Assembly: GCA_964447015.1 (NCBI GenBank)
Contig: CAYUQU010000001.1
Coordinates: forward strand, 62,001 to 126,000
DNA from: Wandonia sp964447015
Lineage (GTDB): Bacteria > Bacteroidota > Bacteroidia > Flavobacteriales_D > Crocinitomicaceae
Reading direction: 5' to 3'
DNA length: 64,000 bases
Shown here: positions 35,858 through 44,152 of the stretch, in pieces
How the letters are laid out: every line of letters starts with the position of its first letter
Numbering within the stretch: the first letter of the stretch is position 1
Made by a program: the position numbers and the translations under genes
Notes under the pieces: generated by a model
What the model was told of the DNA's origin: nothing
The model's input: the letters and a program-made list of their open reading frames with translations, nothing else
Databases searched by the model: none

Positions 35858-36892
35858 CTAACTCATAATCCCCGCAATAACCCTAGTCTTAGGAAACTGC
35901 TCCATGATTGTTTTGATAAGAACTGTGATTGGAATAGAAAGAATCATTCCTGGAATTCCCCAAAGGAAGCCCCAGAACATGAGCATTACCAAAACGGTTA
36001 CAGTGTTGATGGAGAAAGTTTTTCCCATGAAAATTGGTTCCAAAATACTTCCGAAAAGCACTTGAACACCGGTAATGGTGAGTGCAAAAACCAATAAGGT
36101 TCCTGAAGGATCCATTTCTGCTAAGGCAAACAAGGTTAAAAGTACGGTTGAAATAATTGACCCAATCATTTGCACAAAATTGATGGCAAAGGTAAACACA
36201 CCCCAGAAAAGCGGGAAGCTTACGTCGAAATAGATACAGGCGAGTGAGAAACCAAGTCCAGTTAAGAAGCTGAGCACAAATTTAACCTTTATGAAAGTCA
36301 CCATACTTTTCTCTATCTGACGATAGGTTCGAATGGACGGCAGGGTTTGTTTGAAAATTGTAATTCCGATAATCTTTCTCACGTTCATCGACTCTGAAAT
36401 AAGCAGTACGAGGAAAAAAATCGTCATCAATATCATGGTAACCGTGCTTCCGATAGCACCAATGGTTGCACCCGAATTACTGAAAATGGCATTTGTTACG
36501 TTCTCATTTTGCATTAAGTCCGAGAATGTGGTCATTCCTTGAAGTGATTCAACGCCTAATAGACTTAAAAGCATGGCAAAAAGTGTATCTAACTTAACGC
36601 TGAGTTTCTCCCAAAACCCTGAGTCGGCACTGAGAATTTCCTGAGCGGAGAGTCTGATGAGCAAAAATGCAGCCGTCACCGCGCCTATCATAATGATGAC
36701 TGTTATGACTACAGCGATAAATTTTGGGAAATTTCGCTTCTGCATCCAACGCATCATCGGCATAAAAAGGAGTGCAAGCAAAATTGCACCAACGAGTGGA
36801 ATGAAAATAAACTTGAGCAGATACAGAATGTAAAATATCAGCGGTAAAACCAGAATCAGTAAAAGTCTCTTTATCGTTTTAATTTCATTCAT
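35858..36892 (-). CDS. AI-2E family (PerM-like) membrane transporter, second copy
   Basis: The 344-aa protein has the AI-2E permease layout: N-terminal helix pairs, a periplasmic central section and a conserved C-terminal membrane half (FAINFVQMIGSIISTVLL, LFGSILEPIFMGKTFSINTVTVL, WGFLWGIPGMILSIPITVLIKTI). It differs clearly from the copy at 27508-28533, so it is an old paralogue. It stands alone between rluB and yraN. The cargo is unknown. Confidence 0.86.
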   Translation of the reverse strand: MNEIKTIKRLLLILVLPLIFYILYLLKFIFIPLVGAILLALLFMPMMRWMQKRNFPKFIAVVITVIIMIGAVTAAFLLIRLSAQEILSADSGFWEKLSVKLDTLFAMLLSLLGVESLQGMTTFSDLMQNENVTNAIFSNSGATIGAIGSTVTMILMTIFFLVLLISESMNVRKIIGITIFKQTLPSIRTYRQIEKSMVTFIKVKFVLSFLTGLGFSLACIYFDVSFPLFWGVFTFAINFVQMIGSIISTVLLTLFALAEMDPSGTLLVFALTITGVQVLFGSILEPIFMGKTFSINTVTVLVMLMFWGFLWGIPGMILSIPITVLIKTIMEQFPKTRVIAGIMS

Positions 36893-37048
36893 CTGAACAA
36901 ATTGTTTGTTGCGCCACTTTATTAAAAGTAGCCTGTAAATATAAGAATAACTCTTTTTGTTTTTACCAAATCAAACCGCCTCAATCACAATTTTTCTTTG
37001 TAATCGAATAAGATATTTTGGCATTTAAAATTAATCAATTGTCTATCA

Positions 37049-37411
37049 TCACATTGTAGCATAGAAAGCATCGTCAATATGCTCAATTTTGGTGCGATAC
37101 GAGTTATGAACAATTGAGACAATATCAAATCGCACATCCATATCAAGATCTTTTTGAATGATATAGCGATGTGCTGTTTGAATAATCTGTCTTTGTTTTT
37201 TGCGCGTTACTGAAAGATATGGTTCGCCAATTTCAGTGGTTTGCCTAGTTTTCACTTCCACGAAAACGAGCTTATCACCATCAATCATAATGAGGTCAAT
37301 CTCCCCTTTCATAAAACGATAGTTCTTGTCCTTTAACTTGTATCCTTTTTTGAGGAGTTCTTTGAGTGCTAGCTCTTCTCCGAGCGTGCCCAGTTCGTTG
37401 TGTTCTGCCAT
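37049..37411 (-). CDS. yraN: YraN family (UPF0102) endonuclease-fold protein
   Basis: From ATG 37411 the protein is 120 aa, the family's usual size. It contains GTLGEELALKELLKKGY and the PD-(D/E)xK-type motif GEIDLIMIDGDKLVFVEVKTR. YraN proteins are conserved, with a suspected DNA-processing role. A 37-codon upstream extension is rejected because it is non-conserved and passes over a promoter-like TTG-N20-TATCTTCG. Confidence 0.9.
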   Translation of the reverse strand: MAEHNELGTLGEELALKELLKKGYKLKDKNYRFMKGEIDLIMIDGDKLVFVEVKTRQTTEIGEPYLSVTRKKQRQIIQTAHRYIIQKDLDMDVRFDIVSIVHNSYRTKIEHIDDAFYATM

Positions 37412-37434
37412 GTTAGGTGTTTTGGTTAGTGACA

Positions 37435-37465
37435 CGAAGATAAATATTTGGTGGGGGAAAAACAA
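37435..37465 (-). promoter_or_regulatory. Promoter of yraN
   Basis: On the minus strand TTG (37465-37463), a 20-nt spacer, and TATCTTCG (37442-37435, 7 of 8 matches to TAnnTTTG) lie 23 nt before the ATG. Confidence 0.5.
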
Positions 37466-37980
37466 CTTTTGAGACAAAAGACTCATAGACGATAGACAAA
37501 AGACCCCAATGGCTGTTACCATATTTCAAATCAGATAACATTTGATAAGATTAGAAATGAGGAGACCGAGTGTCCCGACAATTCCAATAATATTACTGTA
37601 TGGTCAAAATATACTTAATTTTCGGGATGTATCGAGGTCACCGGCAATCGAAGTGAAGAATTCTATTACCGCTCCCCTCGATACTTCTCCCTAACAATTG
37701 TACACGTTTCTTCCATCAATAAAACTTTTTGTAATTGTTATGGAGAAACTCGGGGAGCTTAATCAGCTGCCTATTGAAAAACAACGTGTTACAAATTGTC
37801 TTATATGAAAGACGCGTGGATGGTGTGGTGAAAATAAAAGACTCCAAAACTCCTTAATTTGTGGTCTTGTTATTTAATATAATCAATGGCGCAAGCCATT
37901 GGAGTAGTCTAATTTCTTTTGTCTTGTAGTCTTAAGTCTAATGTAACATTCGTCGAAAAGTTGTTTATATGATAACTAAT
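37466..37980. repeat. Gene-less region with dispersed repeats and an inverted repeat
   Basis: I see no gene. 37470-37510 holds AGACAAAAGACTC / AGACAAAAGACCCC units. 37629-37637 (GTATCGAGG) and 37676-37684 (CCTCGATAC) are perfect 9-bp inverted arms 38 nt apart. 37838-37942 again holds AAAGACTCC... TCTTGTAGTCTTAAGTC units of the GACTCAAGACT family. Confidence 0.55.
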
Positions 37981-38013
37981 TTGAAAAACATATTTGTAAT
38001 TAGGTTACATTTG
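37981..38013 (+). promoter_or_regulatory. Full promoter of the 38022 outer-membrane protein gene
   Basis: TTG (37981-37983) and the exact -7 box TACATTTG (38006-38013) are separated by 22 nt. The ATG follows after 8 nt. Confidence 0.6.
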
Positions 38014-38021
38014 CCCCACAA

Positions 38022-38888
38022 ATGAAAAAACTACTCATTTTCATATTGCTTATTTTGGTTGCTTTTCCGGCTGCTGCTCAGCGGAAAAAATCAAAACCAA
38101 AAAACTCGCACACAAAGGGCACTTTGGATCTTTATTGGGGATACAACTTATCTGCGTATACCAAAAGTGATTTGCGCTTAATAGGTGACGGATACGATTT
38201 TACACTTAACAAAGTAGTGGCAGACGACAGACCTGAAAAATTTTCTTCAGTCTACGTCGACCCTTCAAGACTTACTGTTCCTCAGTTTAATTTTCGTGTA
38301 GGATATAACTTTTGGCACAATTACAATTTATCGCTAGGGTATGACCACATGAAATATGTCATTCGAAATAGACAACAAGTTTCGATGAATGGCAGAATAG
38401 ACCCTGGTGTGGATGCGCTGTGGGCAGGAGAATATAATGGGGAGAACGTAACGCTTAACAATTCTCACTTCCACTACGAAAACTCTGATGGACTTAATTA
38501 TATCCGTTTGCAAATCTCACGAGTTGATTTATGGTATCGCACAAAGAAAAATGGTTGGTTTGCTTTGAGCTCTTTAGCTGGAGTATCTAGCGGAATGATT
38601 TTGTCGTTCAATGATTTTAATTTTGGGGGAGAGTTTACTAGGCGCACAATTAGCGTGAGTGGTTATGGTATTTCTGGACACCTAGGAATTAGACTTGAGT
38701 TCTGGAAACATCTTTTTGTTCAAACCAATCTTGCGGGTGGATTTATGCATCAAACGCGTGTAAAAACTAGACCAACTGGAACAGATCACGCTAAACAGAA
38801 GTTTGGCTATATCGCTTCGGAAACGGCAGTAGGTTTTCTGTTTTATATCAGACCGACAAATGATTGTAATAGCTGTCCTCACTGGTAA
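38022..38888 (+). CDS. Probable outer-membrane beta-barrel protein, function unknown
   Basis: The 288-aa protein has a signal peptide ending at AAAQ, a Lys-rich start and then alternating aromatic strands (LDLYWGYNLSAY, FNFRVGYNFWHNYNLSLGYDHMKYV, SVSGYGISGHLGIRLEF, ASETAVGFLFYI), which suggests an eight-or-more-stranded barrel. Two Cys close to the C-terminus (CNSCPHW) are unusual for this class and may form a disulfide. No specific family recognised. Monocistronic, with its own promoter. Confidence 0.7.
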   Translation: MKKLLIFILLILVAFPAAAQRKKSKPKNSHTKGTLDLYWGYNLSAYTKSDLRLIGDGYDFTLNKVVADDRPEKFSSVYVDPSRLTVPQFNFRVGYNFWHNYNLSLGYDHMKYVIRNRQQVSMNGRIDPGVDALWAGEYNGENVTLNNSHFHYENSDGLNYIRLQISRVDLWYRTKKNGWFALSSLAGVSSGMILSFNDFNFGGEFTRRTISVSGYGISGHLGIRLEFWKHLFVQTNLAGGFMHQTRVKTRPTGTDHAKQKFGYIASETAVGFLFYIRPTNDCNSCPHW

Positions 38889-39098
38889 ATCCCTTCTCTC
38901 AATTTAAATTTATTTCTAAAGTAAGTTCTTCCTTGCGGTAATGTTATTTTCTATTCCGCTTTCCTCTTATAACGTTAATATTTTGATAATTAGCTGATTG
39001 AGGGGGCAGCCCTTCTTGTGTCATATTAGCCAATGGAACTATCTTTACTTTGATATTGACTCGACTGTTAATCATCGAGTTAACTTAATTACTCTACT

Positions 39099-40391
39099 AT
39101 GAATAGAATATTACGCGTTAAAATAGCAAAAATGGACTTTTATATTAAACATAAAAGCTTTGCAACTGTGGTCGTTTTCGCAACATTATTTGCCACTTCG
39201 GCACTCTATGGTCAAATAGCTACTTGGTCACTGCAAACAAACGGCAATCCAACTCAAATCGGACCTGGAATAACTGCTTACCCAATGGGTTTAGGTGCTG
39301 GAGTTGTTGACAATGGATTTACTTCACATTGTGGTGGAGGCGGCTGTACAGGTAGACGAATTAGAGGATGGACAAATTCCACGACCTCAATAGGCGGTGC
39401 AGGTGGCGCAGTTCCGAACAATAGGTATGTTGAATTTTCATTTTCAGTTGACGCTGGTGCCCAACCTGTTAATGTGACAAATTTTCAATTTAACGGAAGC
39501 GCTGGTTTTATAAGCAATTGTACTGGTTCAGCAGGATTTGCCTTGCGATGGATGATCGATGGAGTACATGGCACTCCTCAATGGCTTAGCCACCCTTCAG
39601 TATGTGGTGGGGAATTAATACGCAATATTAACAATGCAAACAACGGGACTTGTGTTACATACAATACTAATGCAGCAAGTTCTGGTGCTTGTGCTTCTCC
39701 TTTTCCGATCACTGTAAACCCTGGCCAAAGAATCAGATTTCGAATTTATATCGGCACCACACACAATAGCGGTACAAATGATGCTTCACATTGGCGTGCA
39801 TTGTTCAGAGATGTTAACATTACAGGAGAAAATCCTCTTCCCGTTACGCTCACAAGTTTTAATGCTAATTGCCAGAAGGATGCCGTTCTTGTGAACTGGA
39901 CAACTGCAACAGAGCAAAATGCTTCTCATTTCACTTTAGAGCGAAGTCGTGATGGTTTAATCTGGAATGAAGTAAAAACTGTGTCTGCGGGAGGAAACAC
40001 ATCAATACAACAAAATTATAGTGTAGAAGATTATCTTAGCTTTAATTCAACTGGCTACTACCGATTAAGACAAGTGGATTTTGATGGTCTTGAGGAAATT
40101 TTTGGACCCATTAGTGTGAATTGTGCTGAAAATGAAAATTCACTGATAATTTTCCCTAATCCAACGCAAAATAGTTTCACCGTATTAATAAAAACTGACA
40201 AAGTCGCTGATGATGGATTTATATTAATCTATGACCTCAGTGGTAAGGAAGTTATTAGAGAACAGATTAGCTTACTTTCTGGAACAAATACAATTAATTT
40301 CGAAAATAACGGCTTGGCATCAGGCAGTTATATCATTCGAGTAATGACGGCGAACAACAATTTCACTCCAGTGAAACTGGTGATCCAGTAA
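39099..40391 (+). CDS. T9SS-secreted protein with type A C-terminal sorting domain
   Basis: The 430-aa protein has a signal peptide (ending near ALYGQ), an unidentified N-terminal beta-rich domain (about 40-245) with several Cys and Gly-rich segments, then the common Bacteroidota linker domain LPVTLTSFNANC...VNWTTATEQNASHFTLERS, and a T9SS type A domain (FPNPTQNSFTVLI ... LASGSYIIRVMT). It should be exported across the outer membrane by the type IX system. ATG 39132 is an alternative start with the same signal peptide. A terminator follows. Confidence 0.85.
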   Translation: MNRILRVKIAKMDFYIKHKSFATVVVFATLFATSALYGQIATWSLQTNGNPTQIGPGITAYPMGLGAGVVDNGFTSHCGGGGCTGRRIRGWTNSTTSIGGAGGAVPNNRYVEFSFSVDAGAQPVNVTNFQFNGSAGFISNCTGSAGFALRWMIDGVHGTPQWLSHPSVCGGELIRNINNANNGTCVTYNTNAASSGACASPFPITVNPGQRIRFRIYIGTTHNSGTNDASHWRALFRDVNITGENPLPVTLTSFNANCQKDAVLVNWTTATEQNASHFTLERSRDGLIWNEVKTVSAGGNTSIQQNYSVEDYLSFNSTGYYRLRQVDFDGLEEIFGPISVNCAENENSLIIFPNPTQNSFTVLIKTDKVADDGFILIYDLSGKEVIREQISLLSGTNTINFENNGLASGSYIIRVMTANNNFTPVKLVIQ

Positions 40392-40421
40392 GTAAAATAA
40401 ATTTTTGGTTTTGGTTTTAGG

Positions 40422-40450
40422 CTCCTGTCAGAAATGGCAGGAGTTTTTTT
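40422..40450 (+). terminator. Terminator after the T9SS protein gene
   Basis: A 9-bp stem (CTCCTGTCA / TGGCAGGAG, one G-U pair) closed by a GAAA tetraloop is followed by seven T residues. Confidence 0.9.
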
Positions 40451-40464
40451 GTAATACTTTTATG

Positions 40465-41361
40465 TCACTGGATAAATTCACAGCCTCCTTTTTCAACAAC
40501 AAGTCTCGCTTTTTTCCCGAGCACAATCGCTCTGTTGTCATTTATGTGCCCGGCAGGAAATCCGAAACAAACGGGAATGTTGCGATAGGACATTTTATCT
40601 AGAATAATGCTCTCTATTGAAAATCCTGTTGGTGGATCAGTATCCTTAAATCCTGTCATTCCTCCTATAACAAGTCCCGATATTTGATCTAAGATTCCAG
40701 CCTTCTCAATGCTGTGCCACATTCTATCAAAAGCATAAAGTTGTTCAGATAAGTCTTCGATAAACAGAATTGCACCATCGTAACTAATTCTGTCGTCAGT
40801 ACCCAAAAGGCTGTAAACAATTGATAAATTCCCCCCTACTACATCGCCTTCCGCTGAGCCTTTTTTGGATGAATTGTCTGTTTGAAAACGATAGTGGTTT
40901 ATCTCTCCCTCAATTGCAGTAAATATCGAATCGAGCGCTTCGGGTGTGTTCTCTTTAAAATTCAACGGCATGGTGGCGTGCACACTTGGCAATCCGAAGC
41001 GTTGTACACGATGGTGAAAAACAGTGATGTCAGAAAAACCAATCATCCATTTTGAATCGCGCAAAAAACCTGCCCAATTCAACCTGTCAACAATGCGCAC
41101 ACTTCCATAACCACCTCTTGCGCACAGAATCGCTTTGCATTCAATATCGTCTAGCGCTTCTTGCATATCGGCCATGCGTTCTTCGTCGGTGCCTGAAAAG
41201 TAATTCCATCTCCCCCCGGCATGTTGACCGATTTTGACGCGGTATCCTCTTTTTTCAAGTTCATTTTGTGCATTCAACAGTAAATCAGTGTCAATTGCTT
41301 TTGCTGGACTTACAATTCGAATTAAATCGCCTCTTTGAAGAAATGGAATGTCTTGGTTCAT
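40465..41361 (-). CDS. LD-carboxypeptidase (peptidase S66 family)
   Basis: From ATG 41361 the protein is 298 aa. It shows the S66 N-terminal strand GDLIRIVSPA, the nucleophile elbow CARGGYGSVRI and the later GGNLSIVYSLLGT and FIEDLSE motifs that supply the Glu/His relay region. S66 enzymes trim the terminal D-Ala from tetrapeptide stems during murein recycling, usually in the cytosol; there is no signal peptide here. A full promoter ends only 3 nt before the ATG, predicting a leaderless mRNA. Confidence 0.9.
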   Translation of the reverse strand: MNQDIPFLQRGDLIRIVSPAKAIDTDLLLNAQNELEKRGYRVKIGQHAGGRWNYFSGTDEERMADMQEALDDIECKAILCARGGYGSVRIVDRLNWAGFLRDSKWMIGFSDITVFHHRVQRFGLPSVHATMPLNFKENTPEALDSIFTAIEGEINHYRFQTDNSSKKGSAEGDVVGGNLSIVYSLLGTDDRISYDGAILFIEDLSEQLYAFDRMWHSIEKAGILDQISGLVIGGMTGFKDTDPPTGFSIESIILDKMSYRNIPVCFGFPAGHINDNRAIVLGKKARLVVEKGGCEFIQ

Positions 41362-41364
41362 ACT

Positions 41365-41397
41365 CAAAATTAGGTATTATCTCAAATAATGTGTCAA
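41365..41397 (-). promoter_or_regulatory. Full promoter of the S66 peptidase gene
   Basis: On the minus strand TTG (41397-41395), a 22-nt spacer and an exact TAnnTTTG box (TAATTTTG, 41372-41365) are seen, with only 3 nt to the ATG. Confidence 0.65.
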
Positions 41398-41414
41398 ATT
41401 TGGACTATTAATCT

Positions 41415-42563
41415 TTATTGAAATTCTTTCGCCACCCAAGCACCACTAGAAAAACAACCTTGCAGTAAGTAGCCTCCCGTTGGCGCATCCCAGTTGAGCA
41501 TCTCGCCACAACATTGAATTTTAGGAAACTTCACAAGTGACAAGTCGGTGTTCAGTTCACCCCACTCTACTCCACCATAAGTTGAAATAACCTCATCGAT
41601 AGGTCTGAAACCTTTAATTGACAATGGAAATGCTTTGATTATTTTGCTCAATTTCTCAGGATTGGTGTAATTTTCCTTGTCAAGAGTCTTTAGCAAGAAT
41701 AATTTTGCGCCATCCATTTTGAGGTTTTTAAGTACTTCGGTTGGTTTACCGTTTTTCAGTCGTTGTTCGATTTCTTTTTGAGAAAATTGAGGCTTCAGAT
41801 CAACGAAAAGTTGTTGGGGAAACTTTTGACTACGCACATAGCGGTTCATAAAATAAACAGGCGCACCTTCAATTCCATAGTCTGTAAACACAATTTCTCC
41901 TTTTCGCTCTGCCAATTCATTAAAAAGCCGAATGTTTTTCAATGGTTTACCTGAAATCTCTTTGAACGGTTCACCTAGTTCCATTCCCGAGTTAGAAGGT
42001 TCTAATTCGGTGACTCTGATTCCCTTTTCAGTGAACAAATCAACCCAAGTACCGTCAGACCCAGTTTTGGCCCATGACTTTCCTCCAAAAGCAAATACGG
42101 CTCTATCATATTCTAACTCTACAATTTCAGTTTTGAATTGAAATACTAACTTTTTCTCTGAAAAATCAATAAGGCGATGAGTATAATGAAATTTTACGCC
42201 TAGCTTTTTCAGGTGACTCAACCACTTTTCAAGCACATCAATTGGCTTTATTCCCTTTACAGGAAAGATTTTCCCTGAAGAACCCACAAACGTTTCCACT
42301 CCCAATTTATTCAACCACTCGCGAGTCCTGTCGTTATCAAAGGATCTCACTACTTCCTTAATTTGGGGGGCATCGTAACGCAAAAGGAATTCCTCAATCT
42401 CCTCAGAATAGGTCAGGTTAAATCCCCCATGTCCAGCAACGAGAAACTTTCTACCGGCAGCTTTTTTGTGGTCGTAGACATGTACTTCGAATCCCTTTGC
42501 GGCGAATGACTCTGCAGCCATTAATCCAGCTGGTCCAGCACCTATTATATGGATGGGGTTCAT
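41415..42563 (-). CDS. NAD(P)/FAD-dependent oxidoreductase, HI0933/TIGR03862-type flavoprotein
   Basis: The 382-aa protein has an N-terminal FAD-binding Rossmann motif (IIGAGPAGLMAAESFAAKG), the family-typical GRKFLVAGHGGFNLTYS loop, and a C-terminal SIKGFRPIDEVISTYGGVEW ... CCGEMLNWDAPTGGYLLQG closing motif. This matches the HI0933-like family, some of which reduce bile-acid or other enone substrates; the physiological substrate here is unknown. Its -7 box is 4 nt from the ATG and next to a perfect 12-bp inverted repeat. Confidence 0.88.
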   Translation of the reverse strand: MNPIHIIGAGPAGLMAAESFAAKGFEVHVYDHKKAAGRKFLVAGHGGFNLTYSEEIEEFLLRYDAPQIKEVVRSFDNDRTREWLNKLGVETFVGSSGKIFPVKGIKPIDVLEKWLSHLKKLGVKFHYTHRLIDFSEKKLVFQFKTEIVELEYDRAVFAFGGKSWAKTGSDGTWVDLFTEKGIRVTELEPSNSGMELGEPFKEISGKPLKNIRLFNELAERKGEIVFTDYGIEGAPVYFMNRYVRSQKFPQQLFVDLKPQFSQKEIEQRLKNGKPTEVLKNLKMDGAKLFLLKTLDKENYTNPEKLSKIIKAFPLSIKGFRPIDEVISTYGGVEWGELNTDLSLVKFPKIQCCGEMLNWDAPTGGYLLQGCFSSGAWVAKEFQ

Positions 42564-42567
42564 GCAG

Positions 42568-42575
42568 CAAAATTA
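42568..42575 (-). promoter_or_regulatory. -7 promoter box of the flavoprotein gene
   Basis: On the minus strand it reads TAATTTTG, an exact TAnnTTTG match, 4 nt before the ATG. Confidence 0.55.
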
Positions 42576-42576
42576 C

Positions 42577-42605
42577 ATTATAATCTTATACAGTAAGATT
42601 ATAAT
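42577..42605. promoter_or_regulatory. Perfect inverted repeat between divergent genes, probable operator
   Basis: ATTATAATCTTA and TAAGATTATAAT are perfect 12-bp arms around a 5-nt loop. The element occupies the -10 to -40 zone of the flavoprotein promoter and lies 18 nt upstream of a TAACTTTA box for the divergent lipoprotein gene. Confidence 0.5.
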
Positions 42606-42643
42606 ATCCTCTTTAAATTTTTTAACTTTAAATAAAAAAAGTC

Positions 42644-43066
42644 ATGAGAAAATTAAACGGGTTACTAGGCATATTATTTTTGAGTTCTGTGGTTCTTTTC
42701 TCTTGCAACAAAGAAAAAGTATCAGTTAAAAACACAACTAGCATTATAGAAGATGGTAGTTGGAAAATAACCTTGTTCCAAGAAGATGGGGATAATGAAA
42801 CGCATCATTTCACTGGTTATGTATTCGTGTTTGATTCAAATGGAACTGTGACAGCAACCAAATCGTCACAAGCGCAAAGTGGTACTTGGACTATTCATGA
42901 AAGCAGCAATCATGTTGAGCTTATTTTAAGTTTTAGTGAAGTCGATCCATTTGATGAATTAAACGATGATTGGCATGTAATTGAACAAACAAAAAGCAAA
43001 ATCCAGCTAGAAGACGTAAGTGGTGGAGATGGCAGTATTGATTACTTAACTTTTGAGAAAATATGA
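42644..43066 (+). CDS. Lipocalin-like lipoprotein, function unknown
   Basis: The 140-aa protein has a lipoprotein leader (VVLFSC, Cys21) followed by one small beta domain of the lipocalin-like type found in many Bacteroidota lipoproteins: IIEDGSWKITLFQEDGDN, YVFVFDSNGTVTATKS, SGTWTIHESSNHVELILSF. The ligand is unknown. A bidirectional terminator follows. Confidence 0.75.
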   Translation: MRKLNGLLGILFLSSVVLFSCNKEKVSVKNTTSIIEDGSWKITLFQEDGDNETHHFTGYVFVFDSNGTVTATKSSQAQSGTWTIHESSNHVELILSFSEVDPFDELNDDWHVIEQTKSKIQLEDVSGGDGSIDYLTFEKI

Positions 43067-43091
43067 TGGTAGGAATTTTATGGAAATAAAA

Positions 43092-43121
43092 GAGGGAGTA
43101 ATTGTTACTCCCTCATTTTTT
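43092..43121. terminator. Bidirectional terminator between convergent genes
   Basis: A perfect 10-bp stem (GAGGGAGTAA / TTACTCCCTC) with a 3-nt loop has a T run after it on the plus strand and an A-rich stretch before it (T-rich on the minus strand), serving both the lipoprotein and the DUF3108 gene. Confidence 0.9.
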
Positions 43122-43132
43122 GAATTTCACTT

Positions 43133-43918
43133 TTATTTCACTTTTGCCAAATCGTGTTTGAGTCCTTCCCATTCTACTAAGTGCAAGCGAACGGTTCCTA
43201 CAGGAATTTTAGCTTTCACTAGAACAGGAATCCGATTTTTATCATCTGTCACCCAAAAGTTGACATCATCTTCGCTTTCAAAGTAACGACCAGTTTGTAC
43301 CACAGGAACAAATTTCATACATCGAAACGTTCCTTTTCGAATTCTGATATCCTCTTTACCCACATATTTAATCTTCAACGGATAAATTTCATCGTCCATA
43401 AAACATTGAAACTCACTAATGTCTCCCACTTTCATGTTAGCGTAGTCTAAGGTACGTGCATAAAAGAATGACGAAATCATATCTTGAACACCAATCGGAA
43501 TGTCAAATTGCTTTCCTTTTCCGTTGTCAACTTTGCTTTTGTGTTGGTCAAAGCGATATTCTTGCTTGAGACGATAACTGCCTTCTTCCACATTGCGCTT
43601 AAAGAACCAAGGAAAAATACCTTTTTCGTCAAGATACGTTTCATAACGGTCATTCACTCTATAAAATAAGTTGAAAGCCCCCAAGGTTCTTCCCGTACCA
43701 ACTGCGTGCAACAAGTTTTGACCTTGCGCACCTTTTCGCTTTGTAGGGCGAATTTCGATTACGGCTTCACCAGCGTCAATTAATCCGTAAGACACACGGT
43801 AACGCAACTTCTCTCCTATCGTAAAACTATCATTTTTACGAACGGGTAATTTGACTTCTGAGGATGTAAACGAAAATCCTAATCCAGCCAAAACGATAAA
43901 TAATGCAATCCTTTTCAT
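43133..43918 (-). CDS. DUF3108 domain protein, secreted
   Basis: The 261-aa protein has a signal peptide (MKRIALFIVLAGLGFSF) and one DUF3108 domain covering nearly all the rest: GEKLRYRVSYGLIDAGEAVIEI at the start, YRVNDRYETYLDEKGIFPWFF in the middle and FWVTDDKNRIPVLVKAKIPVGTVRLHL at the end. The family is periplasmic or surface-exposed in Gram-negatives, with no known activity. A hairpin terminator lies just past its stop. Confidence 0.85.
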   Translation of the reverse strand: MKRIALFIVLAGLGFSFTSSEVKLPVRKNDSFTIGEKLRYRVSYGLIDAGEAVIEIRPTKRKGAQGQNLLHAVGTGRTLGAFNLFYRVNDRYETYLDEKGIFPWFFKRNVEEGSYRLKQEYRFDQHKSKVDNGKGKQFDIPIGVQDMISSFFYARTLDYANMKVGDISEFQCFMDDEIYPLKIKYVGKEDIRIRKGTFRCMKFVPVVQTGRYFESEDDVNFWVTDDKNRIPVLVKAKIPVGTVRLHLVEWEGLKHDLAKVK

Positions 43919-44040
43919 AGTTCATGCTTTTTTGTTCGTAAGTGTAAACTCAAAAAGTAGACCACTTTTTATAAACGTATAAAATGGGGCCACTTTTTCT
44001 TGAAGTAAAATTCACTTTATAGTATATAGAACGATGAGGA

Positions 44041-44094
44041 CGGTTGGAATATTGTAGGGACGCACGGCCGTGCGTCCCTACAATATTCCAACCG
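44041..44094. repeat. Perfect 54-bp palindrome (GTAGGGACGCACGG / CCGTGCGTCCCTAC core)
   Basis: The 54 bases read identically on both strands, centred at 44067/44068. The core belongs to a REP-like palindrome type (GTAGGGACGCAC...), here extended by CGGTTGGAATATT on each side. It lies 28 nt upstream of the -7 box of the following operon. Confidence 0.9.
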
Positions 44095-44121
44095 ACTAGT
44101 CCTTCGTCTAAACGAATCTCT

Positions 44122-44129
44122 TATCTTTG
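44122..44129 (+). promoter_or_regulatory. -7 promoter box of the deacetylase operon
   Basis: TATCTTTG is an exact TAnnTTTG match, 23 nt upstream of the TTG start at 44153. Confidence 0.5.
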
Positions 44130-44152
44130 CCCAAACCATTAAATAATTTCTA

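Noticed and set aside
37412..37522. 37-codon upstream extension of yraN
   Set aside because: It covers a promoter-like sequence and repeat units, and family members start at the MAEHNELG position.
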